Shown here: positions 1-11,079 of the stretch, one piece after another | How positions within the stretch are numbered: position 1 is the first letter of the stretch | Layout: each line of letters opens with the position of its first letter | NCBI GenBank assembly: GCA_902615845.1 | Contig: CACMQS010000010.1 | Span: 1-64,000 of the forward strand | Length of the DNA: 64,000 bases | Reading direction: 5' to 3' | DNA from: an uncultured Alphaproteobacteria bacterium | Lineage (GTDB): Bacteria > Pseudomonadota > Alphaproteobacteria > HIMB59 > GCA-002718135 | Translations under genes and position numbers: made by a program | Notes under the pieces: model-generated | The model's input: the letters and a program-made list of their open reading frames with translations, nothing else | Database searches by the model: none | What the model was told of the DNA's origin: nothing

Positions 1-1689
1 ATTTTGAGAACGATAATTAGATAATAGTGATCTTTTAATGTATCCATTATTAGAAATAGTTAAAACTATATCTTCTTGTTGAATATATCTTAAATCATCT
101 ACTTGCTCATATTCTTTATCAATAATTTCACTACGTCTTTTAGTTGCAAATTCTTTTTTAATTTCAGCTAATTCATTTTCTATTTCCTTTAAAAGAATAT
201 CCCTAGAATTAAGTATAGATAGGTAATTTTTAATTTCTAAAATTAAACTTTCTAAATCTTTTTGTATATCTTCTCTTTCTAAAGCAGTTAATTTTTGTAA
301 TCTTAATTCTAAAATAGCTTTAGCCTGTGCTTCAGAAAAATTGAAAGTGTTATTTTTTAACTCTAAAGTATCATCCTCAACTGATTTAATAAAATTAAGA
401 TTTTGTTTAGATACTTTCCATTTCTTTTTAATTAATTTTTCTTTTGCTTCTTTTGTATCTTTTGAACTTTTTATTAATTCTATAATTTCATCAATATGTT
501 CATTAGTAACAACCAATCCAACTAAAATATGAGCTTTTTCTCTAGCTTTATTAAGGTCAAATAATGTTCTTTTTATTATTACTTCTTCTCTAAAATCTAA
601 AAATGAAGATAAAATTTCTTTTAAATTCATTTGTTCTGGCTTTCCTTTATTTAAAGCAAGCATATTAGAATTAAATGTCGTTTGAATTAACGTATGTTTA
701 TATAATTGATTGAGAATAATGTTTGAGTCTACATCTTTTTTTAATTCTATAACAACCCTAACACCGTTTCTATCTGACTCATCTCTTAAATCTGAAATTC
801 CTTCAACAATTCCATTTTTTACAATTTCCGCAATCCTTTCTAATAATTTTGATTTATTAACCTGATAAGGTATTTCATGAAGAATGATTGCTTCACGATC
901 CTTTTTAAAATTTTCAATACTAGTCTTTGACCTAACTACACACCCTCCTCTTCCAGTTTCAAATGCTTCTGTTATGCCCTTTTTACCAATTATTTGACCT
1001 CCTGTTGGAAAGTCAGGACCAAAAATATATTTTTGAAGGTCTGAGATATTACATTCTGGATTTTTAATAAGATATAAAGATGCGTCTATAACTTCTCCTA
1101 AGTTATGTGGGGCAATATTAGTTGCCATTCCAACAGCTATTCCTGATGCTCCATTAACTAAAAGATTTGGAAATTGGGATGGCAAAACTGAGGGTTCTTT
1201 TGTTGTATCATCATAATTAGACTGAAACGCAACAGTGTTTTTATCAATATCTTCAACAAGCTTTTCAGATACTTTAGCAAGTCTTGCTTCAGTATATCTC
1301 ATTGCTGCAGGAGGATCGCCATCTAAAGATCCAAAATTCCCTTGACCATCAACTAACTCTAATCGCATAGAAAAATCTTGTGCCATTCTAACCATAGAAT
1401 TGTAAATAGCTGAGTCTCCGTGTGGATGATATTTACCCATTACATCACCAACTATTCTTGCTGATTTTTTGTATGGTTTATTAAAATTGTACCCTGATTC
1501 ACTCATAGAGTACAATATTCTTCTATGAACTGGCTTTAAACCATCTCTACAGTCTGGAAGTGCCCTACTAACTATTACAGACATTGCATAATCCAGGTAG
1601 GATTTTTGCATTTCTTGCTCTAAACTTACTGAAGGGATATTAGTAGGTTTTTGATTGTCGTTATTTGATGTATCTATATCGTCAGGCAC
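1..1689 (-). CDS. gyrA: DNA gyrase subunit A, N-terminal part (3' end runs off the window start); probable GTG start at 1689
   Basis: Reverse-strand translation gives [45 protein letters not shown] and [22 protein letters not shown], diagnostic GyrA motifs; absent from ORF track because it is truncated. Confidence 0.95.
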   Translation of the reverse strand, partial: MPDDIDTSNNDNQKPTNIPSVSLEQEMQKSYLDYAMSVIVSRALPDCRDGLKPVHRRILYSMSESGYNFNKPYKKSARIVGDVMGKYHPHGDSAIYNSMVRMAQDFSMRLELVDGQGNFGSLDGDPPAAMRYTEARLAKVSEKLVEDIDKNTVAFQSNYDDTTKEPSVLPSQFPNLLVNGASGIAVGMATNIAPHNLGEVIDASLYLIKNPECNISDLQKYIFGPDFPTGGQIIGKKGITEAFETGRGGCVVRSKTSIENFKKDREAIILHEIPYQVNKSKLLERIAEIVKNGIVEGISDLRDESDRNGVRVVIELKKDVDSNIILNQLYKHTLIQTTFNSNMLALNKGKPEQMNLKEILSSFLDFREEVIIKRTLFDLNKAREKAHILVGLVVTNEHIDEIIELIKSSKDTKEAKEKLIKKKWKVSKQNLNFIKSVEDDTLELKNNTFNFSEAQAKAILELRLQKLTALEREDIQKDLESLILEIKNYLSILNSRDILLKEIENELAEIKKEFATKRRSEIIDKEYEQVDDLRYIQQEDIVLTISNNGYIKRSLLSNYRSQN

Positions 1690-1831
1690 TAAAAAAATCC
1701 AAGTTTTCTAAGAAAAAATAAGAATTTTTTATATCAAAAAGCACAATTTAAACCAATATAAATAAATGGTTAAGTTATATTAAAAAAACTATATTTTTCA
1801 GTAATTAAATAATAATATCTAAAAAAAATAT

Positions 1832-2326
1832 TTAAAAAGGGATATCTTCATCTAAATCTTCAGAATCACCTGATTGATTTCCAAAAGAATTTTCCTCAAT
1901 GGGCTTAGATTGATCCATTTCTTGAGAATTATCAGATACCTGAGAATTACTATTTCTACTGTCTAAGAGGGTTAAATTACAATTATATCCCTGTAAAATG
2001 ACCTCTGTGGTGTATCTATCATTTCCATCTTTATCTTGCCATTTCCTTGTTTGAAGCTCTCCTTCAACGTAAATTTTAGATCCTTTTTTCACATATTTTT
2101 CTACTATATCAACTAAGCCATCTCCAAAAACAACAATGTTATGCCAAGATGTTTTTTCTTTCTGTTCTTGAGTATTTCTATCTTTCCATCTTTTTGAAGT
2201 TGCAATTGAAAATGAAGCCATTTTAGCTCCAGACTGCATAGACCTAATTTCAGGATCTCTTCCTAAGTTTCCTAATAAAATTGTTTTATTAACACTACCA
2301 ACCATAATAATTCTATATATATCCAT
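1832..2326 (-). CDS. ssb: Single-stranded DNA-binding protein (likely start at internal Met, about 2305)
   Basis: MVGSVNKTILLGNLGRDPEIR...SWHNIVVFGDG OB fold and acidic DEDIPF C-terminal tip. Confidence 0.96.
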   Translation of the reverse strand: MDIYRIIMVGSVNKTILLGNLGRDPEIRSMQSGAKMASFSIATSKRWKDRNTQEQKEKTSWHNIVVFGDGLVDIVEKYVKKGSKIYVEGELQTRKWQDKDGNDRYTTEVILQGYNCNLTLLDSRNSNSQVSDNSQEMDQSKPIEENSFGNQSGDSEDLDEDIPF

Positions 2327-2362
2327 ATAACATATTAAAGTTATTAGATAACACTAATATTC

Positions 2363-5167
2363 ATGAATTTAGATAAAATTGTTATAAAAGGTGCAAGAGA
2401 GCACAATCTTAAAAATATCAACTTAGAAATACCAAAAAATAAACTTGTTGTAATTACAGGTGTAAGTGGCTCAGGAAAATCAACTTTAGCATTTGATACA
2501 ATTTATTCTGAAGGACAAAGAAAATATGTTGAGAGTCTATCAGCATATGCAAGACAATTTCTTCAAATGATGAATAAGCCTGATGTAGATAGTATTGATG
2601 GTCTATCACCAGCTATTTCTATAGAACAAAAAACTACACAAAAAAATCCAAGAAGTACCGTAGGTACAGTCACAGAAATCTACGATTACCTAAGAGTGCT
2701 ATATGCTAGAGTTGGCGTTCCGTACTCTCCAGCAACAGGTAAACCAATTAAATCGCAATCAGTAAGTGAAATGACTGATCTTATAATTAAAAATAATATT
2801 GATAAAAGAATTTATATTTTATCTCCAATAGTTAGAGATCGAAAAGGTGAATATCGAAAAGAAATCGAAGATTTAAAAAAAAGAGGTTATCAACGTCTCA
2901 AAGTAGATAATGTTGTTTATGATATAGATGAAGTACCTTCACTTAAAAAGAATTTTAAACATAATATTGATGTTGTAATTGATCGACTTGTTGTAAAAAA
3001 AAATATCCAACAAAGACTAAGTGAAAGTATAGAAGTTGCGTTAACTCTATCAGATGGTTTGTTATATTTAGAAAATCTAGATACTAATAAATTATCTATA
3101 TTTTCATCAAAATTTGCATGTCCCGTATCTGGATTTAGTATTGAAGAGATTGAACCTAGATTATTTAGTTTTAATGCACCGCAAGGTGCATGTTCTGAGT
3201 GTGATGGACTAGGAGTTGAAAAATATTTCGATGAATATAAAATTGTACCAGATGAGACTAGATCAATTTCTGATGGAGCTATTAAACCCTGGGAAACTAA
3301 AGTATTTGGTTATCAAAAAAAATATTTTGTTGAAACAATAGATAAAATTTTAAAACAATTTAAAGTAAAGAAAAATGTTCCATGGAGTCAAATTCCAAAA
3401 AAGGTAAAGAATATTATTCTTTATGGAGATGAAAATAGCGAATTAAATTTTTTATATGATTTTGAGGGAATAATAAACTTTATTGATCGAAAATATGAAG
3501 AAACTGAGAGATGGTGGCTTCAATATGAATTAGAAAAATATTTATCTGAAAGAGACTGTGAAGTTTGCAATGGTTATCGTCTTAACGAGAAAGCTTTAGC
3601 TGTAAAAATAGATGAAAATCATATTGGAAATATTACTAAAAAATCAATTAGTGAGTGTTTAAGTTGGTTTTCATCTCTAGAGAATAAACTAGACAAAAAT
3701 AATAAAAAAATTGCTGAAGGAGTAATTAAAGAAATTAAAGACCGATTAGTTTTTCTAAATAGAGTTGGTCTAGATTATCTTTCATTAGCAAGAGCTAGTA
3801 AAACTTTATCTGGGGGTGAAAGTCAAAGAATTAGATTGGCAAGTCAAATTGGCTCAGGTTTAACAGGAGTTTTATATGTTTTGGATGAACCATCTATTGG
3901 ATTACATCAAAAAGATAATCAGCAACTAATTGAAACTTTATTTAGATTAAGAGATTTAGGAAATACTGTAATTGTTGTTGAACATGATGAGGATGCAATA
4001 AGACAATCTGATCATATAATTGATATTGGTGTTAAAGCAGGAGTTAATGGAGGGCACATAATTGCAGAGGGAGGACTTAAAAAAATACTTAAAAATAATA
4101 AAAGTTTGACAGCAAAATATTTGAATAAATCCTTAGAAATAGAAGTTCCAAAAAATAGAAGAAAATTTAATAAAAATAAAGTTTTTAAGCTTAATAAAAT
4201 AAAAACAAACAACTTAGATAATCTTAATATCACTTTACCTTTAGGAAATTTTATTACTGTTACAGGTGTATCTGGAAGTGGTAAATCTTCATTAATTATT
4301 GATACATTGTATCAAAGGTTAGATGAGTATTTCAATAAATCTTTAAATAAAGATGAAAGTCGTTTTAATTTTAAAGGTATTAATCATATCGATAAAGTAA
4401 TTGATATTGATCAATCACCTATTGGAAGAACACCAAGATCAAACCCAGCAACATATACAGGATGTTTTACTCCGATAAGAGATTGGTTTGCGAATTTAAA
4501 TGAATCAAGTGCTAGAGGCTATAAACCAGGTCGTTTTTCATTTAATGTTAAAGGCGGTAGATGTGAATCATGTGAAGGTGATGGGGTGAAAAAAATAGAA
4601 ATGCATTTTTTAGCAGATGTCTATGTTGAGTGCGATATCTGTAAAGGTAAAAGGTACAATAGGGAGACTTTAGAAGTAAAATATAAGGATAAATCTATTT
4701 CTGATGTTTTAGAAATGACTGTTGAAGAAGGTTATAAATTTTTCGATAAAATTCCTGCAATAAAACAAAAATTACAAACTTTAATGGATGTAGGATTAGA
4801 TTATATAAAAATTGGTCAATCAGCTACTACTTTATCAGGTGGCGAAGCACAAAGAATAAAATTATCAAAAGAATTATCAAAAAGATCAACAGGAAAAACA
4901 CTATATATTCTTGATGAACCAACTACCGGTCTTCATTTTGATGATGTAAAAAAATTACTTAAAATTCTTCATACTCTTGTTGATGAAGGTAATACTGTAA
5001 TCGTTATTGAGCATAATCTTGATGTTATTAAAACAGCAGATCATATAATTGATCTGGGTCCTCTAGGAGGTGTAAATGGTGGTCAAATTGTTGGAACTGG
5101 TACCCCCGAAGATATTGCAAATAATAAAAAAAGCTTTACAGGTGAATTTTTAAAGAAAATTTTATAA
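2363..5167 (+). CDS. uvrA: Excinuclease ABC subunit A
   Basis: Two Walker A motifs ([18 protein letters not shown]), two LSGGE signatures, CxxC zinc motifs, 934 aa. Confidence 0.98.
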   Translation: MNLDKIVIKGAREHNLKNINLEIPKNKLVVITGVSGSGKSTLAFDTIYSEGQRKYVESLSAYARQFLQMMNKPDVDSIDGLSPAISIEQKTTQKNPRSTVGTVTEIYDYLRVLYARVGVPYSPATGKPIKSQSVSEMTDLIIKNNIDKRIYILSPIVRDRKGEYRKEIEDLKKRGYQRLKVDNVVYDIDEVPSLKKNFKHNIDVVIDRLVVKKNIQQRLSESIEVALTLSDGLLYLENLDTNKLSIFSSKFACPVSGFSIEEIEPRLFSFNAPQGACSECDGLGVEKYFDEYKIVPDETRSISDGAIKPWETKVFGYQKKYFVETIDKILKQFKVKKNVPWSQIPKKVKNIILYGDENSELNFLYDFEGIINFIDRKYEETERWWLQYELEKYLSERDCEVCNGYRLNEKALAVKIDENHIGNITKKSISECLSWFSSLENKLDKNNKKIAEGVIKEIKDRLVFLNRVGLDYLSLARASKTLSGGESQRIRLASQIGSGLTGVLYVLDEPSIGLHQKDNQQLIETLFRLRDLGNTVIVVEHDEDAIRQSDHIIDIGVKAGVNGGHIIAEGGLKKILKNNKSLTAKYLNKSLEIEVPKNRRKFNKNKVFKLNKIKTNNLDNLNITLPLGNFITVTGVSGSGKSSLIIDTLYQRLDEYFNKSLNKDESRFNFKGINHIDKVIDIDQSPIGRTPRSNPATYTGCFTPIRDWFANLNESSARGYKPGRFSFNVKGGRCESCEGDGVKKIEMHFLADVYVECDICKGKRYNRETLEVKYKDKSISDVLEMTVEEGYKFFDKIPAIKQKLQTLMDVGLDYIKIGQSATTLSGGEAQRIKLSKELSKRSTGKTLYILDEPTTGLHFDDVKKLLKILHTLVDEGNTVIVIEHNLDVIKTADHIIDLGPLGGVNGGQIVGTGTPEDIANNKKSFTGEFLKKIL

Positions 5168-5182
5168 ATTAAAGGAAATAAA

Positions 5183-5779
5183 ATGATAAATCTAGAGTTA
5201 CCAGATCTACCCTACAGTAAAGATGCTCTAATGCCGTATATGTCGGCAGAAACTTTAGAGTTGCATCATGATAAGCATCATATGGCTTACATTACTAATG
5301 GAAATAAGTTTATTAAAGAACAAAATATAGCAACCGATAACGTTAATGATATAGTTATCAACTCTTATCAAAAAAATGCTCCTGTATTTAATAATGTGGC
5401 ACAACATATAAACCATGTTCATTTTTGGGAAGTAATGAAAAATAATCCAGATGGAAAAATTCCCTCTGAGCTCGAAAATAAGATAGTTTCAGATATTGGT
5501 TCAGTTGAAAAAATGAAAGAAGATTTTATAAATGCAGGCATTGGTCAATTTGGATCAGGTTGGTGTTGGTTAGTTATAAATAATGGAAAATTAGAAATTA
5601 CTAAAACACCAAATGGAGAAAACCCAATCGTACATGGTCAAACTCCTCTACTTGGATGTGATGTTTGGGAACACTCATATTATGTTGATTATAGAAATAG
5701 AAGACCTGATTATTTAAAAGCTTTTATCGATAATTTAGTTAATTGGGAAAAAGTTACAGAAAACTTAAATAACGCTTAA
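5183..5779 (+). CDS. sodB: Fe/Mn-type superoxide dismutase
   Basis: LPYSKDALMPYMSAETLELHHDKHH, FGSGWCWLV, DVWEHSYYVDYRNRR. Confidence 0.95.
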   Translation: MINLELPDLPYSKDALMPYMSAETLELHHDKHHMAYITNGNKFIKEQNIATDNVNDIVINSYQKNAPVFNNVAQHINHVHFWEVMKNNPDGKIPSELENKIVSDIGSVEKMKEDFINAGIGQFGSGWCWLVINNGKLEITKTPNGENPIVHGQTPLLGCDVWEHSYYVDYRNRRPDYLKAFIDNLVNWEKVTENLNNA

Positions 5780-6675
5780 TCATCTTCATCTTGCGGTCTG
5801 AACTTAAAAATTAATAAAGTTGGGACCGCAATAAAAACAGATGAATAAGTACCAATTATTACACCTATAATCATTGTTAAAGCGAAAGGTCTAATAACCT
5901 CTCCTCCAAATATAAATAAAGAAACTAATGCAAGAAGCGTTGTTAAACTTGTCATTATAGTTCTCGATAAAGTGTTATTAACTGACAAGTTAAATAAATC
6001 TACTAATTCGAGTTTTTTATATTTTCTTAAATTTTCACGAACTCTATCAAATATTACTACTGTATCGTTAATAGAATATCCAGCAATTGTAAGTATTGCT
6101 GCTATTGTTGCAAGAGAAAATTCTACATTAAGAATAGATAGCAATCCAAGAGTAAACAATACATCGTGAGTTAATGCAACAACTGCGCCGAAACCAAATT
6201 GCCATTCAAAACGCAGCCAAATGTAAATTAAAATGGCAATTAGTGCAAAAGAAACAGCTTGAAATCCTCTAAACAGAAGTTCAGAACTAATTGTAGGACC
6301 AACAAATTCAGACCTTCTAAACTCAACAACCTTGTCTTGAATCAAATTTTTGACAGAATTAACTGTTTCAATACTTTCATGATTACTTTTATTTTGAAGT
6401 CTTATTAAAATAATATTCTCATTACCAAATTCCTGTAAAGATACATCACTATAAGAAGAAGATAAAATTTCTCTTAGCTCACCAATTGAAGTATTTTTTG
6501 TACTGACTTCAATTAAAGTACCTCCTTTAAAATCAATTCCAAGATTTAAACCCTTTATACTTAATAAGCCTATTGAGATTAATATGGCTAAAATAGAAAA
6601 AATTAAAAAATTTCTTCTTAAACCTAAAAAATTAATATTAGGCTCAACGGGAATAATTTTATTTAAACCAAACAT
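5776..6675 (-). CDS. secF: Protein translocase subunit SecF
   Basis: GIDFKGGTLIE, GYSINDTVVIFDRVREN motifs; adjacent to secD. Confidence 0.96.
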   Translation of the reverse strand: MFGLNKIIPVEPNINFLGLRRNFLIFSILAILISIGLLSIKGLNLGIDFKGGTLIEVSTKNTSIGELREILSSSYSDVSLQEFGNENIILIRLQNKSNHESIETVNSVKNLIQDKVVEFRRSEFVGPTISSELLFRGFQAVSFALIAILIYIWLRFEWQFGFGAVVALTHDVLFTLGLLSILNVEFSLATIAAILTIAGYSINDTVVIFDRVRENLRKYKKLELVDLFNLSVNNTLSRTIMTSLTTLLALVSLFIFGGEVIRPFALTMIIGVIIGTYSSVFIAVPTLLIFKFRPQDEDD

Positions 6676-8225
6676 TATAGTTTTAATTCCTTTTTATTTG
6701 CAAATGATAAGTACATATACACTAAAAAATTTGTAAGCATTAAAGCAGTAAACATTGATGCTATCACACCCAGAGACAGTGTAATTGAAAAACCTCTAAT
6801 TGGACCAGAGCCAAATGCAAATAATAAAACAGCAGCAATTAAAGTAGTAATATTGGCATCAAGTATAGTTGACATAGCTCTATCGAAGCCATTTTTTACA
6901 ATCTGAAAAACTTTTGTTTGTTTTAAACTCTCTTCTTTAATTCTTTCAAAAATTAGAACATTGGCGTCCACTGCCATTCCAATCGTTAATACTATTCCAG
7001 CTATACCAGGCAATGTCAATGTTGCGCCAATTGTTCCTAATAATGAAATTATTATAAACAAATTTACTATTAACGAAACATTAGCTAGAGCACCAAAAGT
7101 TCCATATATTAGTATCATAAATATACATACTAAAACCATACCAATAATAGCAGCTATTTGGCCAGCAGCTATAGAGTCTGCTCCTAAACCAGCCCCTACT
7201 GATCTTTCTTCAACTATTTCTAAAGGCGCTGGCAAGGCACCAGCTCTTAATAAAACAGCTAAATCAGATGCTTCCTGGGCATTAAAATTTCCAGTTATTA
7301 TCCCTGAGCCTCCTGTAATAGCACTGCTAATTCTTGGAGCCGTAATGACAACACCATCTAAAACAACAGCGAGATTTTTACCAATATTGTTTGTTGTAAC
7401 TTTACCAAATTTTTGAGCACCTTCTGTATCAAAACGGAATGACACTGCATGACCCTCTGTTTGATCAAATGAACCTTTGGCATCAACTAAATTTTCTCCA
7501 CCTACTACTGCTCTTTTATCTAATAAATATTTTGTATTTTCATCATACATGTCTGGAACAATAATTTTTCCAAAAGGAGCTAGATTGTTTTGAAGAGCAG
7601 ATGTATTCTCATTATCAACGATGTGAAAAGTTAGTTTGGCTGTTTTACCTAATAAATCTTTTATTCTTTCAGGGTCTTTTACTCCTGGTAATTGTAAAAG
7701 TATTCTCTTTTTACCTGATCTTTGGATTAAAGGTTCTTTGGTTCCAGATTCATCAATTCTTTTTCTAACAATTTCAAGTGATTGTTTAATTGCTGAGTCT
7801 TGAATAATTTTTCTATATTCATCATTTAACTTTATACTGAGTTTATTGTTATTAATTTGTAAAGTAATTCCTCTGTACATTTGAAAAAAACTATCTCTAA
7901 TATTTTTTATCTTCTCTTTATTACTAAAAAAAACAACAACCTCATTTTCTTGAATATTAATTTTTTCAATTTTTACAGCTTGATCTCTAGAAATCAAACG
8001 AACACTATCAACAAAATTATCTAATTCTTCTTTATATAAAACATCTAGTTGAACTTCTAATAATAAATATGATCCACCTTGTAAGTCTAAACCTAAATTA
8101 ATCTTATTTTTTAAAAACCAATTTTCTGAACTTTCATCATAAATAATTGAAGGAATTGCAAAAATTATACCTAATAAGACTAATGATACTACTGTAAATG
8201 ATTTCCAGATGGGATAATTTTTCAT
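6675..8225 (-). CDS. secD: Protein translocase subunit SecD
   Basis: GLDLQGGSYLLLEV, GMAVDANVLIFERIKEE motifs. Confidence 0.96.
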   Translation of the reverse strand: MKNYPIWKSFTVVSLVLLGIIFAIPSIIYDESSENWFLKNKINLGLDLQGGSYLLLEVQLDVLYKEELDNFVDSVRLISRDQAVKIEKINIQENEVVVFFSNKEKIKNIRDSFFQMYRGITLQINNNKLSIKLNDEYRKIIQDSAIKQSLEIVRKRIDESGTKEPLIQRSGKKRILLQLPGVKDPERIKDLLGKTAKLTFHIVDNENTSALQNNLAPFGKIIVPDMYDENTKYLLDKRAVVGGENLVDAKGSFDQTEGHAVSFRFDTEGAQKFGKVTTNNIGKNLAVVLDGVVITAPRISSAITGGSGIITGNFNAQEASDLAVLLRAGALPAPLEIVEERSVGAGLGADSIAAGQIAAIIGMVLVCIFMILIYGTFGALANVSLIVNLFIIISLLGTIGATLTLPGIAGIVLTIGMAVDANVLIFERIKEESLKQTKVFQIVKNGFDRAMSTILDANITTLIAAVLLFAFGSGPIRGFSITLSLGVIASMFTALMLTNFLVYMYLSFANKKELKL

Positions 8226-8237
8226 TAATAAAAAAAT

Positions 8238-8579
8238 TTATTTTTTTCTAGAAAATAAAGAGAAGCCAGATTTACTTTTATTCTCTTCTTTTGGTGGTTC
8301 TTTTTTTTGAACTTCTGGCATTGCATATAAATCTGCAACCATTCCAGATGCAATTTTTATTTCAACATTTTCAGCAACTTCTAAGGTTAATTCTCTATTA
8401 TCAGCTACTTTATTTATAGTTCCGATAATTCCACCTGAAGTTACTACTTTATCACCTCTTTTGAGATTGGATAGCATTTCTTTGTGCTGTTTAACTTTTC
8501 TTTGTTGTGGTCTAATTAATAAAAAATAAAAAACTACAAATATTAATATAAGGGGTAAAAATGTTCCAAATGCTTCCAT
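8238..8579 (-). CDS. yajC: Preprotein translocase subunit YajC
   Basis: FYFLLIRPQQRKVKQHKEML, GDKVVTSGGIIGTI; upstream of secDF. Confidence 0.94.
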   Translation of the reverse strand: MEAFGTFLPLILIFVVFYFLLIRPQQRKVKQHKEMLSNLKRGDKVVTSGGIIGTINKVADNRELTLEVAENVEIKIASGMVADLYAMPEVQKKEPPKEENKSKSGFSLFSRKK

Positions 8580-8651
8580 AATAATACCTATGATGATTTA
8601 ATTTGAGAGATTTATTATACTGTGTAATAAGAAAAATCAAATAAAGTATTT

Positions 8652-9458
8652 ATGATGTTTTTAAGCAATTTTTTATCAAATCTTACACTCTCAAGAGGAA
8701 AAGCATTTATTTGGGATAGTAAAATAAAAAACCTTAAAATAATCTCTAATTTTAGTTGTTTAGATCTTGATCTTTTAATCGGAATAGAAAGACAAAAGAA
8801 AACTATTTACGATAATACAAAAAATTTTGCTGAAGGAAATTTTACAAATAATGCCTTATTATGGGGATCAAGGGGTAATGGTAAAAGTTCATTAATTAAA
8901 TCAGTTTTTTATGAAATAAATAGAAAAAATAAAAATTTAAAATTAATACAATTAAATAAAAATAATATTTTTGATATTGAAATTATTTATGAAAAGTATG
9001 CAAATTTAAAGAATTATAATTTTATAATTTTTATTGATGATTTATCATTTGAAAAGATAGATAGTGATTACAAAATAATTAAATCTACTTTAGATGGCAG
9101 TATACAAAATCAACCTAAAAATATTGTTCTTTATGTAACTTCTAATAGAAGACATTTAATGCCAAGGGATATGATAGAAAATGAAAGATCCTCTGCAATT
9201 CATACTGATGAAAGTGTTGAAGAAAAAATAAGTTTAAGTGATCGTTTTGGTTTATGGATTGGTTTTCACAATATTTCTAAAAATGAATTTGTTAAAATAA
9301 TTTTTAAATATTGTGAAAAGTTTAATCTTCCCTTTAATGAAAATACTGAAAAGGAATCAATTAAATGGAGTTTGCAAAGAGGTAATAGGACAGGCAGATC
9401 AGCATGGCAATTTATTATTAATCATGCAGCTGAAAATAATAAAAAAATAGATTTTTAA
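8652..9458 (+). CDS. DUF815-family AAA ATPase
   Basis: Walker A WGSRGNGKSSL, FIIFIDDLSFE, YVTSNRRHLMPRDM. Confidence 0.9.
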   Translation: MMFLSNFLSNLTLSRGKAFIWDSKIKNLKIISNFSCLDLDLLIGIERQKKTIYDNTKNFAEGNFTNNALLWGSRGNGKSSLIKSVFYEINRKNKNLKLIQLNKNNIFDIEIIYEKYANLKNYNFIIFIDDLSFEKIDSDYKIIKSTLDGSIQNQPKNIVLYVTSNRRHLMPRDMIENERSSAIHTDESVEEKISLSDRFGLWIGFHNISKNEFVKIIFKYCEKFNLPFNENTEKESIKWSLQRGNRTGRSAWQFIINHAAENNKKIDF

Positions 9459-9459
9459 T

Positions 9460-10182
9460 TTACTCAAAATCAAAATTTATTTTTTCTAAACCTGATATAC
9501 CATCCTTTAAGTGATAAATATTTGATTGATTTAGTTGTTCGACAAATCCATTAGCTAAAATTGAAGATATATCCCCATTTTGACTTATAAAAATAACTTT
9601 ATCTCCTATTTGTACATTTTCTTTATACTTTTCAAAAAAATCAGGGAAAAAATTTCCATTTTTATCAAATGCTGTAATTTGAATAGCACCAGGTATTTTA
9701 TTGGTATTATTTATTTCATCATCATTCCTAATATCTATAATTTTAAAGTCATCAGTCATTGCTAATTTTAACTGATAACCATCTATTTCTTTATACCCAG
9801 GTGGAATTACCTTTATTACTTCAATATCAAAAATAAGATTTGATTTTGGTGGAATCAAACTGCCTGCACCAGTTTCACCATAAGCTAACTGATATGGAAT
9901 AAAGATTGTTCTTTTACCACCCTCTTTCATTCCAAGTAAACCAGTTTCCCAACCTAAGATAACTTTCCTTACACCAATTTGAAAATTAAAAAATTGCCCT
10001 CTATCATAAGAACTATCAAAAACAGTATTATCTTCCAGCTTGCCAATGTAATGAACAGATAATTTAGAATGATTTTTAACTTCTAAGCCACTACCGATAG
10101 ACTCACTTAGTATTTTAACTTCATTAGAAAAAGATTTGAAACTAAAAATACAAATAAATATAATTAAAAAAAATTTATTCAT
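9460..10182 (-). CDS. Secreted FKBP-type peptidyl-prolyl isomerase fused to a rhodanese-like domain
   Basis: Signal peptide, FKBP motifs (HYIGKLEDNTVFDSS, GWETGLLGMKEGGKR, IPPKSNLIFDIEVI), then DDFKIIDIRNDDEINNTNKIPGAIQI rhodanese fold. Confidence 0.85.
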   Translation of the reverse strand: MNKFFLIIFICIFSFKSFSNEVKILSESIGSGLEVKNHSKLSVHYIGKLEDNTVFDSSYDRGQFFNFQIGVRKVILGWETGLLGMKEGGKRTIFIPYQLAYGETGAGSLIPPKSNLIFDIEVIKVIPPGYKEIDGYQLKLAMTDDFKIIDIRNDDEINNTNKIPGAIQITAFDKNGNFFPDFFEKYKENVQIGDKVIFISQNGDISSILANGFVEQLNQSNIYHLKDGISGLEKINFDFE

Positions 10183-11060
10183 TAATGTGCATCATTTAAT
10201 TGTTTAATTTGTGAAGGTAATGAAACAATTCCACTTAAAACAATAAATAATGCTCCGATATAAGCATATAAATTCATATATTCATTAAAGATAAATATTC
10301 CAACTAATAATGACCACAATACCTGGAGGTAAACCAAACTGAATACAGAAGCATAATGTTTTTGAGCAATTTTAAATGCAGTTGTTGCAAAAAACATAGC
10401 TGAATTAATAAATAATGCAGCAGTTAAAATTAAGAAAAAATCAAAAAGAGATACTCTTAATGGATTCATTAAAAATAAGGGTATTGAAACAAAGTGAACA
10501 AAAAAACCACCATACAAGAAATAACCAATATTTGTTGTTACATAACTGTATTTATTTACAATAAAAGTTGTAGCGGTAATTAACAATACTCCAATGAGGA
10601 CAATTAAATAATAAATATTAAAACTTTCAAACCCTGGTTGAATTACAAACAAAACACCTAAAAAACCAATTAAAAGAGAAATATAGGTTAAAACATTTAA
10701 TTTTTCATTTAAGAAAAATATTGCAAATATTGTGCCCATTAAAGGTGCAGTCATATTTAAAGTTGTGAATTCAGGAAGTTTAATTTGTTCAAGTGTTATA
10801 AAAGCTATAAAGGGGAGAGGAATATTTAAAAAACCTCTAAAAATAGGTGGAAAATAATTAGTACATTTTACATGTTTTTTTAAAGTTCCATTAATTAAAA
10901 AATAAAATGGGAAACATAGAAAAACGGGTATTCCATAAAAAATGAAATGATAAAATTTTACATCTGTTTGAGATAGATAATTTATTATAGCGTCATTTGT
11001 TACAAAAAATATTCCAGCAAAAAACAAAAGGATTGAAGAATAAATTATACTTTTTTTCAT
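10182..11060 (-). CDS. EamA/DMT-family transporter
   Basis: About 10 hydrophobic segments, duplicated EamA pattern (LGTIFAIFFLNEKLN, GIFIFNEYMNLYAYIGALFIVLSG). Confidence 0.85.
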   Translation of the reverse strand: MKKSIIYSSILLFFAGIFFVTNDAIINYLSQTDVKFYHFIFYGIPVFLCFPFYFLINGTLKKHVKCTNYFPPIFRGFLNIPLPFIAFITLEQIKLPEFTTLNMTAPLMGTIFAIFFLNEKLNVLTYISLLIGFLGVLFVIQPGFESFNIYYLIVLIGVLLITATTFIVNKYSYVTTNIGYFLYGGFFVHFVSIPLFLMNPLRVSLFDFFLILTAALFINSAMFFATTAFKIAQKHYASVFSLVYLQVLWSLLVGIFIFNEYMNLYAYIGALFIVLSGIVSLPSQIKQLNDAH

Positions 11061-11079
11061 AAATTAATTTCAATAATAA

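Noticed and set aside
341-532. 63-aa plus-strand ORF
   Set aside because: Antisense to gyrA coding sequence; low-complexity hydrophobic translation typical of AT-rich antisense frames.
1690-1831. A/T-rich gyrA-ssb intergenic region as ncRNA or riboswitch
   Set aside because: No convincing stem or conserved riboswitch core was found by eye.
6961-7416. 151-aa plus-strand ORF
   Set aside because: Entirely antisense to well-supported secD; no recognisable motif.
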